A stretch of 64,000 nt of DNA from the NCBI GenBank assembly GCA_002917775.1, contig KZ627155.1, forward strand, positions 468,675 to 532,674. Direction: 5' to 3'. This document shows positions 1-11,821 of this stretch, piece by piece. How positions within the stretch are numbered: the stretch's first letter is position 1; the number at the start of each line of letters is the position of its first letter. The position numbers were made by a program, and so were the translations under genes. The notes beneath the pieces were generated by a model, which searched no databases, was not told where the DNA came from, and worked only from the letters and a program-made list of their open reading frames with translations. This DNA is from Glaciozyma antarctica PI12. Lineage: Eukaryota > Basidiomycota > Microbotryomycetes > Kriegeriales > Camptobasidiaceae.

Positions 1-260
1 CAGTACCTGAAACGAGGGACCCTCTTCGCAAGACCTGTCGCGCGCCACTAGGGACTGACGCGACGACTTGGGTATAGCGAAGAAGTAGAATGGCCTACGA
101 GAACATTAACGTCGCAAGCAAGTAAAAAGCATGCCGTGGATTACCGCAAATAACGCAAATACCGCAACGCCCCCTCCCCCGCCTCCTCAATCGTAACAAA
201 CGCCACCTCGGCCCACCAAACGAAACCCTAAGCGTACACCCTGCAAGCAAAGTTAATCAG
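1..260. other. Intergenic flank, nothing recognised
   Basis: No reading frame with coding character is visible here. The stretch lies downstream of the minus-strand thioesterase stop and holds a C-rich tract near 168-185. It is probably 3' flank. Confidence 0.4.
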
Positions 261-2306
261 CTAGCCTCCCGCTTCGCAGCTGGAGTTGACGAACCTCTGT
301 AGAATGCGCTTATCCTGCAGCCTCGCCTCACGTCGAGCATCAGCTCCCGCAGCCACTTCGCTCGCCGGTCCTTCGGGCACGCGGACATGCCTCAAGCCTC
401 CTCGGAGAGGGCGACCACTGTCCTTGTCGATCGCGACCTGAGCCGCAACGATTAGCGAGCTTCGGAGCGGGCGGAGGGAGAGACGCACGAGGGAGAAGAA
501 GGATTCGCTGACGAGGCGCAGCTTCGGCTTGGGCGAGTTTCGGTCTTCTGCGAAAGAGAGGAACGTCAAATTGGACAGAGGGCGAGGGAGGAATCGTGCG
601 TACCCGCCATCGCGAGCGCGTAGCATTCGACCGAGCTGTCCCAGACCTTGATTACACATGCGCGAACGTACACGACCTCGCCAGGATGAACAGCGCTCTT
701 GAAAGTCAAGCTGTCGATAGCCGCGCTGCAATCAGGTATCAGCGTTCGATCTCGTTCGGTGGGCGGCTGAACTTACCTCGACCACGGACAGTACGATACG
801 CGACGAGCGGCGATGCTGCTAACCTCCTCGATCCACCTTATGAGAGCGCCCCCGAAGAGGATGGACTTGCTGTTGCCTGTGGAGGGGAGGAAAGGGTCAG
901 CCAATCCCGCAGATCGGGAGGACGTCGAACTCACAATGCTGAGGACGAACGATCCACAGCGACATGACGAGAGTCTCCCCCATCTCCAGCGGAGAAGTCA
1001 CGTCCGCCGTCCTTCCCGCCATCACCTTGACCTCCCCCGTCGTCTCCATATCACCCCCCTCCTCCGTCGGCACCCTCAGCTTCCGATAACCTCCCAATCC
1101 CCTCGACCGCGCCTCCTTCTGAACGGTCGCTAGCGGCATTCGCACTGGCTCCATAAAGCCCTCGATAGCAGCGACGACCCAATCTCCCTCGAACTTGAGA
1201 TCCTGATCTTGACGCATGTACGCTTCGACCATCAGCTCGAGCTGAAGCTCGAGGATCAGGTTCTCCTTATCCTCGGACGACTGGGGAGCCACCGCTTTCA
1301 CCTCCTTGATCGCCTGCTCGATGTCGAGGAGCTGAGCGCGAAAAGCTCCGAGGAGAGCGTCGTTTGCTTTGCTGCCTTTGATGCGGTGAGCGCGACGGCG
1401 GCCGGCGAGGAGGTAGCGCTTTGATTCGAGGGTGGAGAGGGGCGTGATTTCCGGGACTTGGAAGCGGGTTGGTGGGGATGGGGATACGAGGTGGAGAGAT
1501 TGGGCGAGGGAGAGGAGGAGTCCTGGTGGTGGGGTAGGGGGAGACCTGGCGACGAAGGTGAGGTAGGCTGCGAGAGGTCAGCGAAGCGGCTAGGGAGTGG
1601 TTGGCTGCGACGGACCGTGGCAACAGTACGTGTGACGCCCGGTCTCAGCAGACTCGCGCAAAACTCGGACCCCAATCTCCATAGACCTGTTGTGCGAGGT
1701 TAGCCCTCGAAGGCGATTCCCAAACAAAGAGAGCGACTTGCGTTCCCCAAGCGCGGTTCACGGCGACCGACAAGTGCACGCAATCGCTAACGCGGATCTC
1801 CTGCCTGCGACCAAAGGTGTTAGGTACTTGAGATCGATATAGGCGATGCGTGCGCACAGAAAGATGACTCGGCTGAAGGGAGAGCAGTCAGCGCTTGGTC
1901 GACAGCGGAGAAGCGAGGAAGCTCACTCGAGAGATACCGTTAGGCATGGGCCGCCACCGTGCTTCGCAGCTACGACTCCAGCAGCGACGTCGATAAGTTT
2001 GAGCAGCTCTCCTCCGTAGACTCGTCCGTTTTCGTCGCAAAACTCTGGACTCTGCAAGAGGAGAGGAGAGGGGTCAGGTTCCCTTAATCCCTCGACGTGT
2101 TTCTCCTGAGCCCCCAAGGAGGTCAAACCCACAATCTTGCAGCTGTACGAAACGGAAGACTCGGCTACGGCCTTCTTCCCTTGCGGAGTGGGTCCTTGTG
2201 GAGGAGCGCGCGCCTTGACGACAGCGAGAACGGCAGCTCCCGCGAGAACAACAGCTCCGGCGGACGAGAGCGCAGTGAGCTCAGACCTGTGGGACGGCAT
2301 GGGCAT
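261..2306 (-). CDS. Double-hotdog acyl-CoA thioesterase (ACOT-type)
   Basis: This gene probably hydrolyses fatty acyl-CoA to free acid and CoA. The first exon starts MPMPSHRSEL and has a hydrophobic stretch at about residues 10-32 that could be a membrane anchor. Two hotdog folds are visible, each with its typical G-G helix start: RVYGGELLKLIDVAAGVV near 1930-2000 and SILFGGALIRWIEEVSS near 800-890. Between them is SMEIGVRVLRESAETG followed by AYLTFVAR, which is characteristic of HotDog ACOT-type domains. Exons are joined by short GT-AG introns. One intron has a GC donor (GCAAGT), and one exon of 15 nt encodes the middle of LDRVIFLQEI. The stop is TAG at 261-263. It is transcribed divergently from the mL45 gene about 130 bp away. 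A double-hotdog architecture resembles animal ACOT7/ACOT12; substrate length cannot be read from sequence. Confidence 0.8.
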
Positions 2307-2433
2307 TCAATGAGAGGCAAGAGCAGTCGGAGTTGGAGGAGTCGTGGTGGAAGTCAAGGAGCGAGAGCAGAGGAGCGGCTCCTCCAGGACCTTCGCGCGC
2401 GTGGCCCTTCTCCTCCTCCCACACCTCCAACAA

Positions 2434-3700
2434 ATGCAAGGCCTACCTCGACCTCTTGTGACTCTCGTCTCCTCCCAGCTCCACGGCGCCCGCTCCTGCG
2501 CCGCCCCCGCCGCTCGATCGGCTCTTCCCTCCTGTTCGACTCCGACTCTCTCTCGGGCTCAGCCGGGGTTCCAGTCCGTTCGAGGAGTAGCGACCGAGTC
2601 GTTGCAGGATCGTGTGAATGCGTTGCAGGAACGGCAAAGGAAGATGGCAGAGAAGGCAGGGAGGATGAAGCAGATGCCTGGAGTGGTGAGCTCTTGATCT
2701 TTTTGGAGGTGGAGAAAGGGAGCTGATGCGGGTTCGGTTCTGCAGATGGCTGCTATCCCGGTGTTCGGTGAGCTTGATTGCAAGCTGGAGCGAAAGGATG
2801 TAGCTGACGCCCTCCTGTAGCGAACCACATCCGACCAAAAGGCACCAGGACGATCCCTGCCGAAGTCAAGTTCATGAGCAAGGACTGGCGCCAGTACAAG
2901 AAGTCGGACTGGGGAAACGATGTTTACACGCTGTTCTTGTGAGCTACTCGCCGTCGCTACAGGTGTTGGGGAGCTGACGGAGCTCTGCCAGCCGCAAGTG
3001 GACCTTCACGAAGGCGCTGAGCAAGGACTGGGAAGCCAAGTTCTCTGCACGAACGAAGGATGCCTACATTGCCCTTAACCAAGCCACCGCAACGTACGTC
3101 TTCTCACTCGTCGCAGCTGCTTCTCCGCTAAACCGCAGCTGCAGCGGCAACTTCACCAACCTCACCAACCTCATCGCAAGCGGCGCCGTGATTGACAGCG
3201 TCAAGGCTCAGCGCTCTCGGCTAGCTGCTGGATTACAGATGAGCTGGCAGATGCACGGGGAGCTGGAGCAGGAGATTCTGTGTATTCGGCAGCAGGAGAT
3301 CTCCAAGACGGATGAGTTTGTCGCTCAGATCGCGGTGCGGTTTACGGCGGACCAGGTGCGTTCGGGAGCTACTGCGGGAGGAGGATGGGAGCTGACGGAC
3401 TGTTCAGAGCTTGGAGTTGAAGAATGCGAGGGGGAACATCGTTGGGAAGGGTAACCACGATTCACCGAAGCGTGTTACGGAGGTGAGCTCGCGTGCGAAG
3501 GGAGGAAGAATGCAGCTGATCCTTAACACTACGCAGTACTTTGTCTTCCAGCGGGAAATGTGGCGACCTGACGACAACTGGCGTATGGTCAAGCGAGTTC
3601 AGGTTCGTCCCAACCCATCATCGCAACCTCCGAAGCTAGCTAACCTTCGCCTTCACAGGAGTCCAACCCTCTGGATCCTCTTGCTGGTATGATGGCATAG
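2434..3700 (+). CDS. Mitochondrial ribosomal protein mL45 / Tim44-like (Mba1-type)
   Basis: The ATG at 2434 gives an Arg- and Ala-rich, acid-poor N-terminus (MQGLPRPLVTLVSSQLHGAR) typical of a mitochondrial presequence. It is followed by a helical DRVNALQERQRKMAEKAG segment. Later exons give RPKGTRTIPAEVKFMSKDW and RKWTFTKALSKDWEAKF, then a Tim44-like fold ending in YFVFQREMWRPDDNWRMVKRV and a TAG stop at 3698-3700. I count about eight exons with introns around 2690-2745, 2768-2820, 2941-2992, 3094-3138, 3355-3406, 3482-3537 and 3603-3658. Members of this family sit at the exit tunnel of the mitochondrial ribosome and help insert nascent proteins into the inner membrane. Family assignment rests on domain resemblance only. 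A general Tim44-domain protein is the alternative. Confidence 0.68.
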
Positions 3701-3967
3701 ATGCGGGAATCTCACTACTCTCCTCGGATCAGCCGGTGTCGCATTTCGCTGAGGAGAGAGAGGTCAGGGAGAGGGATCGGAAGCGAGAGCGAAAGGGGCA
3801 GTCTTCGGCGTTGATCAAGCCTGACTTCTAGCAGTTAAATGCTACGAGAAGAGCGTGCTTGGCTGGCTTGTTTCTCGCAGGGGAGTTGGGGAGCGGCCGC
3901 AAGTTGACCTTCGCCGCCTCGAAGCGCACACCTCTCAGCTTCTCCCCACACCTTCCCCTCCGGGTCC

Positions 3968-6097
3968 ATGTCGTCCTTCTCTCCGACCCGTGTGCAGGAC
4001 GGCCCGCTAAACAATCACGCCTTTGAATCGCCAACCAAAGGCAGAAGAGGCTGGGAATCGGACCCGTGGACGACAGGAGGCGCTTCTGGATTCGGGAGCA
4101 GCAGCCCTGGGTCCGCCATCTGTGAGTCCTGTTGGCACGATGGCTCTGAAGAGTGCTAACTGTGCTCTGCGTACCCGCAGCTGAGTCCTCGGTGCCGCCG
4201 CTGTACGAGCGCTTGTTCGCCGTCAACGCTGATCCCATCGAGGGAACCGTCTCGACGGGAGCGTTAGAGCTCGTCCTACGCGCGGGTGGGATCAAGTCGA
4301 GTGCCGTGGATAAGGTACCTTACTCGTCTGTAGGGTTGCAGGCCGTGCTGACCCGCCCGCAGATTGTCAACCTCGTCGCCGACCCCACCTCACCCCGCCT
4401 CTCCAAACAATCCTTCTACGTCGCTCTCGCCCTCCTAGCCTTTGCCCAGACTCACCACGAGCTCTCCATCGAAGCCGTGTCCGCCTCGCGCGACTCCCTT
4501 CCCATCCCCACCCTCCCCTCGACCATCTCAGCCACCCCGCTCCCCACGATGACGAGCGAGACCCGCACGACACGCTCAACTTCAGACGCCTCGCTTGATC
4601 CATGGAACACCGGCCCGAGAATCTCACCAGGACTAGCGGAGGGGTATGGCGTCAACTCGAACCTCGGCTTCTCGATCCTCGAGGACGACGGGCCGGCGAA
4701 TGCGTTCGGGGAGGACTTGCCTGCGAATGGGTTTAGCTATGGAGCGGAGGGATGGGCGCTGGGGAGGCAGGACAAGGTCGAGGTTATGAAGAGGGAGGAG
4801 CTGGGAGGGTGGATCCTCAAGCACGACGTCTACTACGGCGAGTCTCGCTGCAGTTCTCAAGTGGGGGAAGGAGCTGACGCTGGGACCAACGCAGTGCGGT
4901 GCGAGAAGACTGGGAGCAATGTCGAGCGACGGTACAGCGACTTCGTCTTCTTGGCCAACGCTCTCGTCCGACGGTACCCCTTCCGCATGCTCCCCAGCCT
5001 ACCACCAAAGCGGGTGGCCGTCTCGGGCCACTACCTCGGGACCGACGACCTCTTCCTCGAGCGCCGAAGACGCGGATTAGCACGCTTCCTGACCTTCTGC
5101 GTCAATCACCCCACGCTCAAGCGCGATGGGCTACTCCACACATTCCTCACCGAACAGACGGTGCGTACATCGCCGATATTCACTTCTGGCAGCTGCTGAT
5201 GCCGTATTATCAGGATCTCGCTCTCTGGCGTAAAGACCGCCCTATCTCCCTCGACGAGGAATCGACCTCTCGCTCCCTCACGCCAGGCGAGGAGATGCTC
5301 ATCCCCGAAGACCTCGAAACGAAGCTCTCCGCCCTCCGTTCCCGAATCCATAATCATCGTCGAGCACTGGAAGAAGATCTGCAGCACGTACGACCGGATC
5401 GCTCATCGGCGCGAGAACCAAGGTGCCGATTGGACGCGCCTGAGAGTCGGGATGGACGCGGTACTGGAGACGGAAAGAAGTGGGTGGAGGGTCGCTGAAG
5501 TCGAGGGGATGGAGAGCGAAGAGGTTGCGTGGGCGGAGGGGGTGGGAAGGGCAGGGGACATTGAGGGAGCCAGTGCGGCGAGGGCGCTGGATTCGACGGT
5601 TGAGGAGTTGAAGAGGGTGAGTGCGCTTTTAGGGAGGGTGGAGCGGCGCTGACGAGGACACGCCATAGCACCGCGAGCTCTACGTCAATTTCAAGGAGCT
5701 TCTGGTGCGACAGACGACGCTCAGCCCTGATGCAGTCGACAAGCTCAAAGCTCGCGTCTCGGCTTCCGTCACCAAGGTTCGCACTTTCCGCCTTCGCTCT
5801 CGCTCTTATTAATGCCCTCCCTCACAGCTTGAAAGCCTCCGAGAAGCGCAGAAAGAGAACTATGAAACGGACGTCGACCGCCTCGCCTCGTCCATCGAAG
5901 CTGATCAGCGCGGAATCGACGCTCTCCTCCGCCGCCGCGTCTTCATCCGGTACTGCATGTGGGAGGAGATGCTGTTCCTTTGGCGCTCGACGAGCTTGCT
6001 TTCGAGTGCGTTCAAGGAGTTTGCGAGGGAGGAGGGGGCGTTTGCGAGGAGGATGGGAGCGAATTGGGAGGGATTGGGAGAGACGCTCGGGGCTTAG
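3968..6097 (+). CDS. MVP1: Sorting nexin Mvp1 (PX-BAR)
   Basis: This is an endosomal sorting protein that binds phosphatidylinositol 3-phosphate and remodels membrane tubules. The N-terminal third is low complexity with an EH-like SVPPLYERLFAVNADPIEG segment. The PX domain shows GGWILKHDVYY, then the lipid-binding RRYSDFVFLANALVRRYPF and LPSLPPKRV. The long helical C-terminal half fits a BAR domain and ends RYCMWEEMLFLW...WEGLGETLGA with TAG at 6095-6097. The PX domain is split by an intron with a GC donor (GCGAGT at about 4838) and a normal GCTGAC branch and CAG acceptor. Removing it gives an uninterrupted ILKHDVYYVRCEKTG. Other introns are near 4122-4180, 4315-4362, 5160-5213 and in the BAR part. 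It converges on the minus-strand gene ending at 6255. Confidence 0.85.
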
Positions 6098-6254
6098 GGG
6101 TTGAGCGTGTATTGTGTCGTTTTTCTGCATTTGCAAGCGTTATTGCTTTATGGGTTTTATTGGTTTATGGGTTTCATGGAGAGAATGCGGCGTGATCTAA
6201 GACGGAGGCGAGAGCTTCGCACGAGCCGAGGAGAGAGAGTACGTCCGGAATCGG

Positions 6255-7172
6255 CTAAATTACATCGTCCCTGTTCAACCACCAGGCCAGGAAAACAGAG
6301 AACAGCAGTACCAAGGCCAGGCTAACCCCTGTGCGCCAAACTACCGTCAGCAAGTTCGCGTAAGGACAGCGAGCCGAGTACGACTCACAGAGCATCAGAT
6401 GCGTGTACATGTCAATCTTGTCCAGCGTAGCCTCCTCATCGACCATCCGAGTCTCCAGCACAAGGATCTGCGAGCGCATCAGCTCCCTCCTGCTCCCCAA
6501 GAGCCACCAGGCACTCACCGTCTTCTTAGCTTCCCGTATCGTCCGCTCTGCTTCCGCTAACGACCTCCGCGACTGCCCGACCTTGTCATCCGCTTTCACC
6601 ACAGCTTCCTTGGAAGTGAGGATCTGTTCCGTCGTCGTCGTGCGGAGCGTGGCGAGGGACGAGTGTATCTGCTCCGTGAGGTTCTGTTCCGGACGTCAGC
6701 TCCTGCAGCGGCGACAGGGCTGCAAGCGAGCGGACCTGTGCTTTCTCCTCGGTTTCGTGCAGAAGCGCTGTGATGGCGTCCCAGCGGGAGATGCGGAGCT
6801 CGATGTCGTGCTAAGGACCCCTGGCTCAGCTGGGAAAACGGAGAGAGAGGCAGCGCTACAAACCTCCAAGTGCGCGATGAGTTGCTCGTGGGCGTTACAG
6901 CGAGCAGTGGTGCGGGCGCATATCTCCTCTAGGTGCCTGTGGAGTGGGCCTCAGCTGCTGGACTGGGACCGGCTGGGGAGGACGCACTTGAGGTCCGCCG
7001 AATCGTCCTCGTCCTCGTTCTCGTCTGTTTCTGGGAGTGGCTTGAGGAAGGTGAGACTGGCTCGACGATAGAGTGGTCGGCGGCGCATCTGGAGAGACGG
7101 GAAGAGAGGAAGAGGAGCTCGGTGGGCGACTTCGCTACTTCGGCTCACCTCCCTTGGTTGATCTCCCCCCAC
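6255..7172 (-). CDS. Unrecognised coiled-coil protein with C-terminal membrane anchor
   Basis: After joining exons the product is about 190-220 residues. It has a basic N-terminus (MRRRPLYRRASLTFLKPLP), an acidic patch (ENEDEDDSADLK), then a long helical heptad-like region including HLEEICARTTARCNAHEQLI and AVVKADDKVGQSRRSLAEAE. It ends with one hydrophobic segment, VSLALVLLFSVFLAWWL, and the tail NRDDVI. The plan of coiled coil plus C-terminal anchor is that of SNARE or SNARE-associated tail-anchored proteins, but I see no certain SNARE zero-layer residue and do not assign one. Introns are near 6340-6390, 6483-6528, 6690-6735, 6815-6865 and 6939-6988. The start could be 7172 or the internal Met at 7088. 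Function unknown. Confidence 0.6.
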
Positions 7173-7645
7173 TCGACAGGTACTCAGTTTCGCTCGAAGG
7201 AACTCTCAAGGCAGTCACCAAGGGATCACTTAGTCCACCCAGGTTTCCTACGACCTTCCCCCCTCTTCCCCCCCGTGGTTCGACACTGCCCCGCAGACTT
7301 CTCCCAACCTCAGTCCTCGACCAAGCTCCGACTCCCCTCGCCGTCCGATCATCGCTACGTGCTAAAGGAGTCTCGCCACCAACCACGCCAACTCCTCTCA
7401 TCCCCAACCGACCCGCCCTCACAAGCTCGACTCACCCGCGTCCTCCCCCTCGTCAGGCCCACTTCCCCTCGGCCTCGACTCCCTCTCTCGCCAGCCTCAA
7501 GACTGGCTCAGGCCTCTGAAAGGGTTCCTTCACAACCAACGTCCGGTCCTCGCTACGTCGTGAACCCCATCCTTCGTCCGTCGTCTTGTCCTGCCAAGAT
7601 CTGCCCACGCGAGCTATCCTCACTTCGCCACCGCAGATCTTCAGA
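7173..7645. promoter_or_regulatory. Divergent promoter region and long leader of WC-1
   Basis: This 470-bp interval separates the minus-strand coiled-coil gene from WC-1. It is pyrimidine-rich on the plus strand (repeated CCTC/CTCC tracts), as is common for transcription start regions in these yeasts. I find no defensible protein-coding exon. Confidence 0.35.
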
Positions 7646-10600
7646 ATGAACTTCGACCCTTACCTCGTCTCCCGTGGAATCGTGGACTACGGTCAGGCTT
7701 CTCCCCAGTACCCTCCGACCAGCGCCTTCGACTCGTCCTTCTCCTCCCTCTCCTCCGCCGGCGACGACTTTAGCTTCGACCACCCCGTCAGTAGCTGGGC
7801 GAATGGCGCAGGCGATTACCAGCAGAACCTCGGAGGAGATGGAGGAGGATTCGGCATGGAGCAGCCTCAGCAGCGCCGGTTCGACGACCGAGGGAACGCA
7901 GACCAGCAGACGCAACCGCAACAGTCGACCTTCAACCCTTTGGACCACGCTCGCCTCTCCCCCTCCGCCTTCAACCCTTCCCTCTTCACCCCGTCGTTCG
8001 TCCTCCCGCGCTTCAGTCGCGGACCGAGGAGCGAGTTCGAAGAAGGCCCCGCCGTCGTCGAGCCGTCGGCCATCGCCAACCTGAACCTCGGCGGCGGCAG
8101 CGACAAAGGCGACTCGTTCTTCGCCCCCCTCGCCCTCGCCGTTCTACCAGTCATCGGCGCACCAACCCGTGGCTGGCCTCATGGGTCCCCCGCCAGTCCC
8201 GGCGCCTCGCGTCGTCCGCCCCTCGAACGTCACCCGGCTTCCCAACACCCTCCCCAGTCCTACGCCTTCTCCCAGCCCACCCCTCGAGACTTCCCCCGTC
8301 TACGACCTCTATGGCTCCTCCGTCGTCTCCATTAACCCCTCGGCTGCACGCAAGCTCGCCCCGCCCCCTCTCTCGGTCCAGTCCAACCTCCCCACCGGCC
8401 CAGGGGCGCCTTTCGACCCCGAGGCACTCGGCTTGCCCATCCCGCCGAACAAGGAGCAAGGAAACACGAACTGGAAGGGACTGTACTCGAGCAGCGGATT
8501 CGACATGCTCGGCGTCCTCGCTCGCGTTATCGCCCGCCCGAACCCGCAGATCAACATCGGACCCGTCGATTCCGCTTGCAGCTTCCTGGTCGTCGATGCG
8601 AGGAAGTTCGACTTCCCCATCGTTTTCGCGAGCGAGACGTTCACAGCGCTCACGGGCTACACGAACAAGGAGATCGTCGGCAAGAACTGTGCGTTCCAAT
8701 CCCTTTCGCAGTGGCGTTTGACTAACGAGCGTTCGTGGGCAGGTCGCTTCCTGCAGTCTCCCGACGGAGTGGTCGTTCCAGGCGAGAAGCGCAAGTACAC
8801 GGACAGCAACGCCGCACACCATCTGAAGCGCCACATCGTTGCGGGGAAGGAGTCGCAGACCTCGATGATCAACTACTTCAAAGGTGCGCTTTTCGCTCTC
8901 ACACCGTCCTCGAGAATGACAGGTGACGATTTCGCAGGCGGCCGACCCTTCATAAACCTCATCACCGTGTTCGTCCTCCTTCCCCCGGTCTCCCGCAAGC
9001 TTGACTGACCCTTCGTCTCCAGCGTCCCCATCACCTGGGACTCGGACGAAATTGCCTACTACGTCGGCTTCCAAGTTGACCTCGTCGACCAGCCCTCGGC
9101 AATCCTCGAAAAGATGAAGAACGGCACCTACTGCGTCAACTACTCGCTCGTCACCGCCTCGATCGTTCAGAACCCCACCGTCAACTCGGAGGACATGTGG
9201 AAGCCCGTCGCGGCGCCCGCTGAGACGACGATGGCGATTCAGCCGGCGGAACCGATGATGGTCGACGTCGACGTGTCGATGACCGCGGAGCATCTCGACG
9301 TTTTGAGCGAGCTCGGAGATAATGGGAAAGGCCAGCTCACGAATGAGCCGAGTCGGAAGCAGCTCAATCGCATGCTCTTGGACAACGTGCGTTCCTTTCC
9401 GCTCTCGCACGCTTGGCGCCACTAACCCCGCGAACAGTGCGACGACTTCGTCCACGTACTCAAGGTCAAGGGCTCCCTCCTCTACGTCTCGCCCAGCGTT
9501 AAGCGGCTCCTCGAGTACGAGCCGCACGAGCTCATCGGCAAAGGCCTTTCCGCCATCTGCCACCCCTCCGACATTGTCAGCGTCCTTCGCGAGCTCAAGG
9601 ATTCGACCTCGACGACGACGGTCAACCTCGTCTACAGGATTAGGAGGAAGAACTCCGGCTACATGTGGATGGAGGCCTCGGGAAAGCTGCATAGTGCGTT
9701 TCGTTTTTCTCCTTTCGCCACGCGATCGCTAATGAACGTCTGTGCGATTAGTCGAGCAAGGCAAAGGCCGCAAGAGCGTCATTCTCATCGGACGACCGCG
9801 CGAGGTCTACAAGATGTCGTGGCATGACCTCGAGCGCGTTGGCGGCTTCGGAAAGCGCGAGTACTGGTCCAAGTTGAGCGCGCAGGGGATGTTCCTTCAC
9901 GCCACGCCAAGCGTGCAGGACGTCTTGGGCTACTCGGTCGAGGAGATTGGTGAGTTAAGTCCCTGCTGAGGTGGGGATGAGGGCTGATGAGGGCTTCGCA
10001 GTTGGAACTTCGCTTCTTCAGCTGGCGCCCGAATCGGCCGTCGCGGACACGATTCGCACGCTGCAGCAGTCGAACGACACGACGCCTATGAGTCTCAGGC
10101 ACAAGATCGCGACGCGCAATGGCTTCGTCGACGTCGTTACCAGTGTGTTTGCTCCTGGCTTGATTCACGAAGTCAAGCTCACCAACTTCTTCCAGACTTC
10201 TTCTCAAGCCGCGATACCGACAGCAGCTCTACTCACTTCGCCATCCTGTGCGTTCCCTCCCATGCACGAAGCCTCGATTCAGACCACTTACGTCGACTTG
10301 CAGCGCCCAAACGAACCTCTATGAGAGCGAGATGGCCAAGCGACCGATCGCTCCCTTCCCGAGCTTCCCTCGCCGCGGATCCACCTCTTCGCACAGCAGC
10401 GGCCGCGACTCTCCCGTCGCCTTCGCCCTACGCACCGAATCGCCCAGCGGCTCTGACCAGGAGTCGACGGGCTCGGCTGCCTCCTTCTCCGCCATCCCGA
10501 GCACGTTCAAGACCCTCGCCGACCCCTCGACTCTCTCGGACAACCTATTCGACGAGCTCGACACGACGCGCGGGACGAGCTGGCAGTTCGAGCTACATCA

Positions 10601-10985
10601 GCTTCGCCTTACGAACAAGAAGCTGCGCGAGGAGAAGCACATGCTCGCGGCGCTGCAGAGGAAAAAGCGCAAGCACCAGCAGGGACGCAGCGTGCAGCAG
10701 GCTCCGAGTAGCGGCGCGCACACGTGCGCCAACTGCGGTCGAGCTGATTCTCCCGAATGGAGGTCGGGACCGACGGGACCCAAGACGCTCTGCAACGCGT
10801 TCGTCCTTTTCTCCTGCGCTCTCGCTGGGCGTGAGCTGACGTTTCCTGGCTGCAGGTGCGGTCTTCGTTGGAGCAAGGGCAGCTCGGGGCCGGGATCGAG
10901 GTCGAGGTCTAACTCGTCGCGCGAGGGTTCGCAGTCTTCGCACAACTGTCCTCATCTTCAGCCTTTCCGTCCCGCCGCGCAGTAG
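7646..10985 (+). CDS. WC-1: White Collar 1 blue-light receptor with GATA zinc finger
   Basis: This is a flavin-binding transcription factor that senses blue light. The N-terminus is low complexity and Gln/Ser/Pro rich. The LOV domain spans about 8510-9230 and its photoactive cysteine motif is split by an intron: GKNC joined to [11 protein letters not shown] second PAS lies in [20 protein letters not shown]...[15 protein letters not shown] (about 9438-9690), and a third in [21 protein letters not shown] (about 9880-10210). A basic stretch KKRKHQQGR precedes one GATA finger, [20 protein letters not shown]...LCNACGLRWSK, again split by an intron at 10800-10855. The stop is TAG at 10983-10985. 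Before the LOV domain the frame changes once; a six-C run at 8124-8129 with one base too many explains it and gives [17 protein letters not shown]. The finger resembles that of WC-2 more than WC-1. Confidence 0.9.
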
Positions 10986-11821
10986 GATCTCTCGCATCGT
11001 CGCTACCAGCCGCTACCAGCCCCTCCTCCCCTTCCCCTCCCCTCGCGCCGATACCATAGCATTGTCCCTTTCGTTTTCTCCCCCCCTCACCTCTCCACGC
11101 CCGTATCCTTTCTCTTCCCTTCCGTTATACACGACTCCGTCGCCGGCTGTTCAGTGCCGAGCCTCTCTTGATCGTCTGTAGCGCTTGTAACACGCAGTCT
11201 CGACCCTCTGCTGCCGCGCACTTGCTCGTATATATCTGCTCGTGAATCTTCTCGACTCTCTCTAGCGATCTTAATAGATTCCAGCTCGTTCCCCGCTCCC
11301 GACTGGCCTCTCTTCAACCCCTCACACCCTGCCTTCGACTTCGACTCGCGCCTCCCCCCAGCCCCAAGTCCTAGGTCCTTTGAACCGGAGCGAAGTCGGT
11401 TGAGGAGCCGAGGGAAGACGTTCCGGAGGGAGAGCGGAAGCAAGAGCCGGCGTGAGAAAGAGCAGTGTGGACGAAGGTATGAAGCAGTCGAGAGTGAAAT
11501 CGGCGGAGGTATCAGGCGTTGAGCGAGAAAGGAGGCGTTGAAACAGCTCGCGAAACCGGCACCCTCCCAGCCCTCAAGACCCGACGACGACGCAAGCTCG
11601 CTACGGCTTAGAACTGAGGCTCATCTGTGTCCCATGCGTTTAAATCCAAGTCAAAGCGATCGCAGAGGACTCACGCAACACGAAACAAGCTCGGCATCGC
11701 CCGTCCTCATTCTCGCTGCCGACGAACCAGAATGGGAGGGTCAGCACGATGCGCAGAAACGGAATCAAGAAAGAGATCAATTAGGCATTGTGCCATTTGG
11801 TACACTCGGAGTATCCTCCCG
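10986..11821. other. Long 3' intergenic region between convergent genes
   Basis: WC-1 and the PWI/RS gene end toward each other here, 836 bp apart. Open frames on both strands are not supported by codon pattern or splice signals. The stretch probably holds both 3' untranslated regions. Confidence 0.4.

Noticed and set aside
8151-9692. Very long minus-strand open frame (513 codons)
   Set aside because: It lies exactly antisense to the WC-1 LOV/PAS exons; GC-rich third positions create open antisense frames. Its translation has no recognisable domain.
10986-11821. Minus-strand frame 11087-11443 as a separate gene
   Set aside because: No splice-consistent extension, no recognisable motif, and composition like the surrounding untranslated sequence.
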